Source: an uncultured Planctomycetaceae bacterium (GTDB taxonomy: Bacteria; Planctomycetota; Planctomycetia; Pirellulales; Pirellulaceae). Taken from it: a stretch of DNA of 7,738 nt. The DNA is taken from positions 1 to 7,738 of the forward strand of contig CAIXSC010000422.1 of NCBI GenBank assembly GCA_903921945.1, written 5' to 3'. The notes below the pieces were generated by a model. That model saw only the letters and a list, made by a program, of their open reading frames with translations, ran no database searches and was not told the origin of the DNA. Positions 1 to 6,103 of the stretch are shown in pieces (position 1 is the stretch's first letter; each line of letters begins with the position of its first letter). The position numbers were made by a program, and so were the translations under genes.

Positions 1-792
1 GCCCATTTTTTCGCGGCCGCTTTTTTGGGCCAAGCGTTTGATGGGCAGCCAATCCTGCGGCTCGTCGCGTCGGGCCTGCTGACGGTGGTGCTGTTCGCTG
101 GCCTTCCCCTGGCTGCCGCATGGTGGCGACGATTCGCGATCGGCGCCGCGTTAGGCTGGGTGCGTCCACGTGGCGGAAGGCCAAGCCTGGGATTGGCCAT
201 TTTGCTGTTGGGTGGTGGTGCTTGGCCGCTGGTGTACGAAGTGGTGCTGCTGATGCACGCCGCGGGCCTACGCGCCTTCGACGACGACAAACGCCAACTG
301 GTCGAGCAGTTGGTGGCCGGATGGCGCCAAGTTCCGCTACCGCTGTTAATCGTGAGCCTCGGAGTCGCTCCGGGCGTATGCGAGGAGCTCTTCTTCCGGG
401 GCTGGCTGTTCGGAGCCGTGCGGCGATCGTGGAGTGGCTGGGCGAGCGTCTTGGTGACCGGCGTGGTGTTCGGCGTGTTTCACGTCATCTTGGCGGGCGG
501 AGCCGCCCCGGAGCGGCTGGCGCCGAGCACGCTTTTGGGAATCCTGTTGGGCTGGTGTCGCTGGCGCACGGGCAGCGTGTGGCCGGGGCTGGCAATCCAC
601 GTCATCCATAACTCGACGCTGCTCGCCATGGCGGCGTACCGCGACGAGCTGGCCGCGTTGCCGTTCGGCGGTCAAAACGCGACGCACTTGCCAGCAACTT
701 GGCTCGTCGCCTCCGCCTCCGCGGTCCTGCTTGGCGTGGGCATGCTGGCTTGGACCACCCGTCATACGGGCCAGGATGTTTCGAGTCGCTGA
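1..792 (+). CDS. CPBP-family intramembrane protease domain protein, 5'-truncated by the window; probably the C-terminal part of an ABC permease/CPBP fusion
   Basis: Membrane protein ending in a CPBP (Abi, CAAX-prenyl-protease-like) domain, a family of integral-membrane glutamate proteases. The reading frame is open from base 1, and the first possible start is a weak TTG at 25 with no ribosome binding site, so the gene very likely begins outside the window. Numbering from that TTG, the three family motifs are all present: EExxxR (E120, E121, R125 in CEELFFRGWLFG), FxxxH (F149, H153) and HxxxN (H192, N196). Hydrophobic stretches lie near residues 11-32, 54-76, 103-117, 139-157, 165-178, 188-200 and 227-243. 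The segment LAPSTLLGILLGWCRWRTGS followed by HLPATWL near the end resembles, from memory, the C-terminus of planctomycete proteins in which an ABC-2 type permease is fused to a CPBP domain. That fusion is inference, since the N-terminal part is not visible. The substrate is unknown. The CPBP domain is secure; the full architecture is not. Confidence 0.88.
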   Translation, partial: AHFFAAAFLGQAFDGQPILRLVASGLLTVVLFAGLPLAAAWWRRFAIGAALGWVRPRGGRPSLGLAILLLGGGAWPLVYEVVLLMHAAGLRAFDDDKRQLVEQLVAGWRQVPLPLLIVSLGVAPGVCEELFFRGWLFGAVRRSWSGWASVLVTGVVFGVFHVILAGGAAPERLAPSTLLGILLGWCRWRTGSVWPGLAIHVIHNSTLLAMAAYRDELAALPFGGQNATHLPATWLVASASAVLLGVGMLAWTTRHTGQDVSSR

Positions 793-823
793 CCCGCGAT
801 CGGGCCAAGCGAGTTTCCTTACC

Positions 824-845
824 CGACCGGAACTTCTTTCGGTCG
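824..845 (+). terminator. Hairpin downstream of the CPBP gene, possible terminator without a U-tract
   Basis: A 9-base-pair stem (CGACCGGAA at 824-832 with TTTCGGTCG at 837-845, one G-U pair) closes a CTTC tetraloop. It starts 31 bases after the CPBP stop codon. The bases that follow are A-rich rather than T-rich, so it does not fit the classical intrinsic terminator. It could stabilise the 3' end of the upstream transcript, or be a structure in a long leader of the sigma factor gene. The rest of the 793-1069 spacer shows no convincing gene and no clear -35/-10 promoter. Confidence 0.4.
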
Positions 846-1069
846 AAAACAAGTGGGTCGCCTGTCGCTTTCCGGTACGACCGGCGCGATCGGCGTGATC
901 GACACAGGCGCGGAAATCGTTGTGGTGCGAACAACCGTCGCACAGCGCCGTTCGCGTTACAACTTGCAGTGCCGCCCGGAGATGGGCCGATGTTCCCTGT
1001 GAACCCGGCTCTTCCCGAACAACGCGTTCCGTTCCCACGGAATTCGCCCTGGCGACCCAGGCCCACAAC

Positions 1070-1969
1070 ATGCCCAAGTTTCGCGACCAAGAAATCGACC
1101 CGTCCGACCAACTGCCCGCGCGGCGCGGACGGAAAGGCGTCTCGTCCGTTCAAACGCCGCTCGAAACTTACCTCCGCGAAATCAACGAAACGGCGTTGTT
1201 GTCGGCCGCCGACGAACAACAACTGGCCGCGGAGATCGCGCAGGGCAGCGCCGAGGCCCGCGATCGCATGGTGCGGGCCAATCTGCGGCTGGTGGTGAAC
1301 ATCGCCCGCGGTTACATCGGCAAGGGCCTTAGCCTGCAAGATCTGATCGAAGAAGGCAACCTCGGACTGCTGCGAGCCGTGGAAGGGTTTGACCCCACTG
1401 TCGGCACTCGCTTCAGCACCTATGCCAGTTACTGGATCAAACAATCGATCAAACGGTCGCTCATCAATTCCGCCAAGACGATTCGCATTCCGGCTTACAT
1501 GGTGGAACTGCTGTCGAAATGGCGCCGTGCCACCTCGCGGCTCACCGAGGAACTCGGACGCACCCCAACACCCGAAGAGATCGCCCGCGTGCTCGGACTG
1601 GCCCGCAAAAAGCTTCCGATCATCAAGAAGGCGATTCGCATCTACAACCTGATGCCGCAAACCGACCAACCGGAAAACGGCTGGTCGCTGGGCGAAATCG
1701 TCACCGACGAACGGCTCAAGAGCCCCGACGAAGAACTGGTCGAACATGACGTGATGACCCGCGCATTGGCGATGGTCCACACGCTCGACCAACGCGAGGC
1801 GACCGTCATCCGCATGCGATTCGGACTCGACAACCATTCGCCCCATACGCTGAAGGAAATCGGCGAGCAATTGGGGCTGACCCGCGAACGCGTCCGGCAA
1901 ATCGAGACGGAAGCTCTCCAACGCTTGGCGGAAGGACTCAAGGATCGCCGCGAACGGCGACTCGGTTAA
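1070..1969 (+). CDS. Sigma-70 family RNA polymerase sigma factor, RpoD/SigA-like, lacking region 1.1
   Basis: Cytoplasmic initiation factor that directs core RNA polymerase to promoters. From the ATG at 1070 it is 299 aa. Region 1.2 spans about residues 28-60 (TPLETYLREINETALLS). Region 2 spans about 63-144 and includes the core-binding segment (NLRLVVNIARGYIGKGLSLQ, 71-90) and the -10 recognition and melting segment (FSTYASYWIKQSIKRS then TIRIPAYM, 115-144). Region 3 covers about 145-215. Region 4 covers about 238-287, with the -35 helix-turn-helix LKEIGEQLGLTRERVRQIET (261-280). The acidic region 1.1 and the long non-conserved insert of E. coli RpoD are absent, as in group 2 sigma factors; many planctomycetes carry several such paralogues. 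The frame is open upstream to 920, but only TTG is available there, and 1070 gives the expected family N-terminus. No clear Shine-Dalgarno precedes it. Apt follows 95 bases later and may be co-transcribed. I cannot tell whether this is the housekeeping sigma factor or an alternative one. Confidence 0.93.
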   Translation: MPKFRDQEIDPSDQLPARRGRKGVSSVQTPLETYLREINETALLSAADEQQLAAEIAQGSAEARDRMVRANLRLVVNIARGYIGKGLSLQDLIEEGNLGLLRAVEGFDPTVGTRFSTYASYWIKQSIKRSLINSAKTIRIPAYMVELLSKWRRATSRLTEELGRTPTPEEIARVLGLARKKLPIIKKAIRIYNLMPQTDQPENGWSLGEIVTDERLKSPDEELVEHDVMTRALAMVHTLDQREATVIRMRFGLDNHSPHTLKEIGEQLGLTRERVRQIETEALQRLAEGLKDRRERRLG

Positions 1970-2052
1970 ACGCCCCATCGCAGCCCGGTTCGGCCGGCGC
2001 CAACGCCAGCCACCGAGCCCGCTCCCGCGGCTCGACCGCCGCGTACCACGCT

Positions 2053-2058
2053 AGAGGA
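2053..2058 (+). promoter_or_regulatory. Ribosome binding site of apt
   Basis: AGAGGA lies 6 bases before the ATG at 2065. It is a good Shine-Dalgarno match and supports that start over any internal start codon. Confidence 0.65.
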
Positions 2059-2064
2059 TCGCGT

Positions 2065-2622
2065 ATGGCGCCTGCCTCCCCGGACGGATCGAATAACCAC
2101 GATCACCATGACTTGCGAGCCTTGATTCGCGACATTCCCGACTTTCCCAAGCCGGGTATTCTGTTCCGCGACATCACCCCGTTGCTCGCTAACGCCGCGG
2201 CGTTCCGCACCGCGATCGTCGGTCTCTCCGCCCCATTCCGCAACCACGGAATCGACGCGATTGTCGCGGCCGAGGCGCGCGGCTTCATCTTCGCCGCCCC
2301 GATGGCGGTGGAGCTAGGCGCTGGCTTCGTGCCGATTCGCAAGCCGGGCAAACTGCCGTTCGATACGCACGCCTTCCACTACGAACTGGAATACGGGGTC
2401 GACACGCTGGAAATGCACATCGACGGCGTCACTCCCGGCCAGCGCGTGCTGGTGGTCGACGATCTGCTCGCGACCGGCGGCACCGTCAACGCGTGCTGCG
2501 CGATGGTGGAAAACGCGGGCGCTCAAGTCGTCGCCTGCGCCTTCGCCATTGAACTGGCCGCTCTCCGCGGCGCCGCCCGACTCGCGCCCCGCGAAATCTT
2601 CAGCCTGATCCGCTACGAGTAG
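2065..2622 (+). CDS. apt: Adenine phosphoribosyltransferase
   Basis: Purine salvage enzyme: adenine + PRPP gives AMP + diphosphate, in the cytoplasm. The 185-aa length is normal for the family (about 170-185). The N-terminal family segment IRDIPDFPKPGILFRDITPL (21-40) is intact and is typical of APT rather than other type I phosphoribosyltransferases. AAEARGF (68-74) and the flexible-loop region IRKPGKLP (91-98) followed by the YELEYG segment (106-111) are present. The PRPP-binding motif VLVVDDLLATGGT lies at 128-140 with both aspartates (D132, D133). A His/Asp/Asn-rich stretch at residues 8-16 precedes the conserved core and looks like a lineage-specific extension. The start is supported by the AGAGGA element. 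It lies 95 bases after the sigma factor on the same strand and is convergent with the DUF2237 gene. No purine riboswitch or other control element is visible upstream. Confidence 0.96.
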   Translation: MAPASPDGSNNHDHHDLRALIRDIPDFPKPGILFRDITPLLANAAAFRTAIVGLSAPFRNHGIDAIVAAEARGFIFAAPMAVELGAGFVPIRKPGKLPFDTHAFHYELEYGVDTLEMHIDGVTPGQRVLVVDDLLATGGTVNACCAMVENAGAQVVACAFAIELAALRGAARLAPREIFSLIRYE

Positions 2623-2637
2623 GCGAGTCGCGCCGCT

Positions 2638-2672
2638 CAACGCCAGCGCCAACGTCGGCACCAGCGCCAACG
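2638..2672. repeat. Short direct repeats in the apt/DUF2237 convergent spacer
   Basis: CCAGCGCCAACG occurs perfectly at 2643-2654 and 2661-2672. The overlapping 10-mer CAACGCCAGC (2638-2647) also occurs before apt at 2001-2010. The function is unknown; it may be low-complexity intergenic DNA. The remaining spacer to 2789 holds a weak stem (CGGCG/CGCCG near 2736-2750) without a T-tract, and no gene. Confidence 0.45.
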
Positions 2673-2789
2673 CTCAGCACGCTCGCCAGTCGAGCCATCC
2701 CGTTTGATCGCGCCAGCGTGAAGTGAGCAAGTCGCCGGCGTTTGTCGCCGACGCCTCGAAGCCGCGGAACCATCTCGATCGCGCGTCGC

Positions 2790-3149
2790 TCAGTCCACGG
2801 AGTGCCGCTTGAGATCTTCGAGCGACACGAATTCGAGCGTCGAGATGTGCGTCGCTTCCAAATCGATGGGACAGGCGAAACCCGCCTCCATGGATTCGAC
2901 CCATCGAGTGACGCAGACACACCACTGATCGCCGGGCCGCAGGCCCGGAAAACGGTAGGCTGGCATCGGCGTGACCAGATCGTTGCCAATCGATCGCTGA
3001 TGCTCCAGGAACTCCTCGGTGACGCGGCAGCAGACCAAGTGCAAACCTCGGTCGCCTTTGCCCGTTTCGCAACAGCCGTTGCGGAACCAGCCCGTCATCG
3101 GATCGGTCGAGCAGACTTTCAACGGAGTCCCCAGCACATTTACGGCCAT
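2790..3149 (-). CDS. DUF2237 family protein, small and cysteine-rich
   Basis: A 119-aa soluble protein that matches the DUF2237 family over its whole length; the biochemical function is not known. Family hallmarks seen: an N-terminal NVLGTPLKVCSTDPMTGWFR (4-23), GCCETG (25-30), GLHLVCC (35-41), then GNDLVTPMPAYRFPGLRPGD (55-74) leading into QWCVC (75-79), LEATH (97-101) and the C-terminal VSLEDLKRHSVD (108-119). Eight cysteines (13, 26, 27, 40, 41, 77, 79, 93) and H37/H101 are candidates for metal binding or redox chemistry, which is inference. There is no signal peptide or membrane segment, so it is probably cytoplasmic. The start is supported by an AAGGAGA ribosome binding site. It is convergent with apt and divergent from the cytochrome-like gene, sharing a 248-base spacer with the latter; no functional link to either is evident. 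Confidence 0.9.
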   Translation of the reverse strand: MAVNVLGTPLKVCSTDPMTGWFRNGCCETGKGDRGLHLVCCRVTEEFLEHQRSIGNDLVTPMPAYRFPGLRPGDQWCVCVTRWVESMEAGFACPIDLEATHISTLEFVSLEDLKRHSVD

Positions 3150-3154
3150 CGCCG

Positions 3155-3161
3155 TCTCCTT
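3155..3161 (-). promoter_or_regulatory. Ribosome binding site of the DUF2237 gene
   Basis: On the minus strand AAGGAGA lies 5 bases before the ATG at 3149. It is the strongest Shine-Dalgarno in the window. Upstream of it is an A/T-rich patch (about 3165-3192) that stands out in this GC-rich region and is the likeliest place for the promoter, although I cannot assign -35/-10 boxes. Confidence 0.65.
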
Positions 3162-3248
3162 CCCAACAAAAAAAACGTGACGTCTCTTTTATTACCGGCC
3201 CGCTTCCACGAAAACAGGGGCCAAGCGCTTTCCGTTTCGACAATTCCC

Positions 3249-3287
3249 GCCACCAGTCACGCCACCGTTGCTGCCACCAGTCACGCC
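3249..3287. repeat. 15-base perfect direct repeat in the divergent spacer
   Basis: GCCACCAGTCACGCC occurs at 3249-3263 and again at 3273-3287, separated by 9 bases (24-base period). It lies in the 3150-3397 spacer between the divergent DUF2237 and DUF1592 genes. A tandem site for a regulator is conceivable, but a local duplication explains it equally well. Confidence 0.5.
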
Positions 3288-3397
3288 GACCATCCCGCCG
3301 CTGTTCACGCGGACAGAACGATCCGGCGCCGCTGCCTGCGACAATCCCGCCCCTGCCGCCAACCGCTCGACCATCCGCTTTCGCACCGCACTCGACC

Positions 3398-6043
3398 ATG
3401 AAGATCCTCGACCGCCCCATGCGTTGCCCTCCCTCATCTCCGCCCGATCCACGGCTCGCCAACGCCGTCCCCACCGCCAAGACGCGCAACTCGCGGCTTC
3501 CCTCCCTCCTTCCCTGCCCGCTCACACGCCGGCTCACACGCCCGCTCGCCTACATCCTCGCCTGCCTAGCTGTCGGCCTTTCGCCGGTGATCGCGGCGGA
3601 ACCGAAGCCGGCCGCGGTTGCGACCGCGGATTGGCGAGCCGCCGTGAGGCCGCTGTTAGCCGCCCATTGCGTCGATTGCCATGGTCCTCAGGAGAAAAAG
3701 GCGGGCATGCGGCTCGATGATCTGATCGACGGCCCCACCGGCGGTGATCTCGACAAGACGGAGACATCCGATCGCTGGACCCGCATTTTCGACAAGCTGT
3801 CGGCCGGCGAAATGCCGCCGCCGTCGGAACCGCGGCCGCCCGCTGAGCTTGTGAGTGCCGCTCGTGAACGCCTTCAGGCCGAATTGCGGGCGGCGTCGCT
3901 GCGTCGCCAACGGTCGGAAGGCCGCGTCACTGTGCGGCGACTGAATGCCATCGAATATGAAAACACCGTCCACGAACTGCTGGGCGTCGACGTTCCGCTA
4001 CGCGACCTGCTTCCCGAGGACAGCGCCACCTCGGGATTCGACACCGTCAGTGCTGGCTTGGAATTGTCCGCGACTCATTTTCTCCGCTACCAGGAGGCGG
4101 CCGCCCGCGCCGTGCAGGCGGTCTTGCCAGTGCATCCGCCGATCCCGTTCAGCGATACTCGAACCGGTTTGGACATGACCAAGAAGGGGCCCAACTTTCG
4201 CGAGGGGCTCGGTCGCAACTCGGTGCTGAAAGGCGACACGCTGATCTTCTACAGCATGTTGCCTCGTTACGGGCTCTGCGCCACCGCCGCGGCGCCGACC
4301 GCCGGCCGCTACCGAGTGCGCATGAAGGCCTGCGCGGTCGGCGCGGATGCCAAACCGATTCCCGTCGGGCTCATGACGGTCATGCAGAGCGGCCGGGAAG
4401 GCCCCGTGCTGCGCGAAGTGCGCGACATCGACCACGGCGAACCGCGCGAATACGAGTTCGAAGTGAATTTGGCGAGCCGCCAACAGTTCGTCGTCAATCT
4501 GCTGACAACTTGGGACATTCGCCGCTTCAAGAAGCCGATCGAAGAGTACACCGGTCCGGGGTTGCTCGTCGAATGGATGACCCTCGACGGACCGCTCGAC
4601 GCCTTCCCGCCGCCGCGTTACGCCCGCCTGTTTGATGGAGTTCCCCTGAAGGCGCGGTCGGTGATCAAAGCCGAGGCGACCCGCGCCCGCGTGCCCGTCA
4701 TCTCGGAACGCCGGACCGTTCCACAATGGGAAGCCGATCCCCTTGAACCCGCCTCGTCCAGCCCGCGCGAAGATGCGGAACGGCTGCTCGCCGCGTTCTT
4801 GCCCCGCGCGTTCCGCCGGCCTGTGACGGACGCCGAGCGTCAACGCCTCGTCCAAGTCGCGTGGCGGAAGCTCGATGAGGGGCAGTCGTTTTACGACGCC
4901 ATGCTCTGCGCCTATCAACTCGTGCTTTCATCGCCCGACTTTCTGTTTCTGCTTAGCTCCGCCGAACCACCGCGGCTCGATGATTTCGCGCTCGCCTCGC
5001 GGCTATCGTATTTTTTGTGGTCGAACATGCCCGACGACGAGCTGCTTGCCGTCGCCGCTGCCGGTCGGCTGAGTCGCCCGGAAACGCTCCGCGCCCAGGT
5101 CGAACGCATGCTCGATTCGCCACGCTCCGAGCGGTTCGTTCGGGACTTCACCGGCCAATGGCTCGATCTTCGCAAGATCGACTTCACGATTCCCGATCCC
5201 GTGCTGTACGCCGATTTCGATCCGCTGCTGCTGTGGTCCATGCCGCGCGAGACCGAGCTGTTTGTCGCCGAGGTGCTGCGACGGGACGCCAGCCTGCTGG
5301 AGTTTGTCGATTCCGACTGGTCGATGCTCAATGAACGGCTGGGCGCCCTGTACGGTATTCCCGGTTTGCAAGGCAGCGTGCCGCGACGAACGCCCTTGCC
5401 GCCAGACTCGCACCGTGGCGGAGTCATGACACACGCCAGCGTGTTGAAGGTCACGGCCGACGGCACTCGCACGTCGCCCGTGCTACGCGGCGCGTGGGTA
5501 CTCGACCGGATCCTCGGCAAGCCGCCCTCCCCGCCGCCACCTGACGTGCCAGCGATCGAACCGGACATTCGCGGCGCAACGACCATTCGCCAGCAACTCG
5601 CCCGCCATCGCGACACACCGGCCTGCGCCACCTGCCACAAGCACATCGATCCCCCCGGATTCGCGCTGGAGACGTTCGATCCCATCGGAAACTATCGCGA
5701 GTTTTACCGGGTTACAGCCCGGACTCCGGCGGGACAAATCGCGTTGCCGTACGGCTCGGGCCGCCCCGTCTACCGCGGCCCGGATGTCGAACTGGGCGGA
5801 ATCACTCATGAAGGCAAGACGTTCGATGGCGTCGCCGGCTACAAACGACTGTTGCTGGAAGACAAGGATCAGATCGCCCGCAGCCTCACGCGTAAACTGG
5901 TGGTCTATGGAACGGGCGCCGATATTCAGTTCGCCGACCGCGAGGACGTCGAGCGGATTGTCGCGCGGATCCGCGACAAGCACTATGGATTTCGGAGCCT
6001 GATTCACGAGCTTGTGCAGAGTCGCCTGTTCCTGGAAAAATGA
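3398..6043 (+). CDS. DUF1592 domain protein, exported planctomycete c-type cytochrome-like protein
   Basis: An 881-aa exported protein built from domains typical of Planctomycetota; its substrate and role are not established. In order: a long n-region and a hydrophobic signal segment (about 49-67, LAYILACLAVGLSPVIAA, cleavage probably near A67); a cytochrome-like domain (about 78-145) with heme motif CVDCH (91-95) and candidate axial methionine M139 in GEMPPP; DUF1587 (about 178-241, RRLNAIEYENTVHELLGVDV); a beta-rich insert (about 275-397) that looks like a jelly-roll or carbohydrate-binding-type module; DUF1595 (about 458-518); DUF1592 (about 525-655); DUF1588 (about 670-772) with a second heme motif CATCH (743-747); DUF1585 (about 805-878). 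Two heme c groups attached outside the cytoplasm are expected. The ATG at 3398 has no clear Shine-Dalgarno and gives an unusually long, Pro/Arg-rich N-terminus; the ATG at 3419 is an alternative. The DUF1552 gene follows after 60 bases and is its usual partner, so the two probably form an operon. Confidence 0.93.
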   Translation: MKILDRPMRCPPSSPPDPRLANAVPTAKTRNSRLPSLLPCPLTRRLTRPLAYILACLAVGLSPVIAAEPKPAAVATADWRAAVRPLLAAHCVDCHGPQEKKAGMRLDDLIDGPTGGDLDKTETSDRWTRIFDKLSAGEMPPPSEPRPPAELVSAARERLQAELRAASLRRQRSEGRVTVRRLNAIEYENTVHELLGVDVPLRDLLPEDSATSGFDTVSAGLELSATHFLRYQEAAARAVQAVLPVHPPIPFSDTRTGLDMTKKGPNFREGLGRNSVLKGDTLIFYSMLPRYGLCATAAAPTAGRYRVRMKACAVGADAKPIPVGLMTVMQSGREGPVLREVRDIDHGEPREYEFEVNLASRQQFVVNLLTTWDIRRFKKPIEEYTGPGLLVEWMTLDGPLDAFPPPRYARLFDGVPLKARSVIKAEATRARVPVISERRTVPQWEADPLEPASSSPREDAERLLAAFLPRAFRRPVTDAERQRLVQVAWRKLDEGQSFYDAMLCAYQLVLSSPDFLFLLSSAEPPRLDDFALASRLSYFLWSNMPDDELLAVAAAGRLSRPETLRAQVERMLDSPRSERFVRDFTGQWLDLRKIDFTIPDPVLYADFDPLLLWSMPRETELFVAEVLRRDASLLEFVDSDWSMLNERLGALYGIPGLQGSVPRRTPLPPDSHRGGVMTHASVLKVTADGTRTSPVLRGAWVLDRILGKPPSPPPPDVPAIEPDIRGATTIRQQLARHRDTPACATCHKHIDPPGFALETFDPIGNYREFYRVTARTPAGQIALPYGSGRPVYRGPDVELGGITHEGKTFDGVAGYKRLLLEDKDQIARSLTRKLVVYGTGADIQFADREDVERIVARIRDKHYGFRSLIHELVQSRLFLEK

Positions 6044-6090
6044 CGGCCCCGCCCATGTGCGGTAGCGCCCGATTCGCCCTTAATTCCCCG

Positions 6091-6098
6091 AAGGTGAT
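6091..6098 (+). promoter_or_regulatory. Ribosome binding site of the DUF1552 gene
   Basis: AAGGTGAT lies 5 bases before the ATG at 6104. It is a reasonable Shine-Dalgarno that fixes this start and lets the second gene of the pair be translated independently. Confidence 0.6.
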
Positions 6099-6103
6099 CA
6101 CCG

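Noticed and set aside
920..1069. Upstream extension of the sigma factor to a TTG at 920
   Set aside because: The extra 50 residues show no sigma region 1.1 character, and the ATG at 1070 gives the usual family N-terminus.
602..1978. Long minus-strand open frame (458 codons) over the CPBP end and sigma factor gene
   Set aside because: High GC content produces long antisense frames. The plus strand encodes clear sigma factor regions here, and the antisense product has no recognisable family features.
2674..3537. Minus-strand open frame (287 codons) overlapping the DUF2237 gene and the start of the DUF1592 gene
   Set aside because: It is in another frame from the well-supported DUF2237 protein, is Arg/Ser/Gly-rich, and matches nothing recognisable.
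3998..4918. Minus-strand open frame (306 codons) inside the DUF1592 gene
   Set aside because: It is fully antisense to a gene with intact domains and is rich in His/Arg/Gly, typical of a GC-rich shadow frame.
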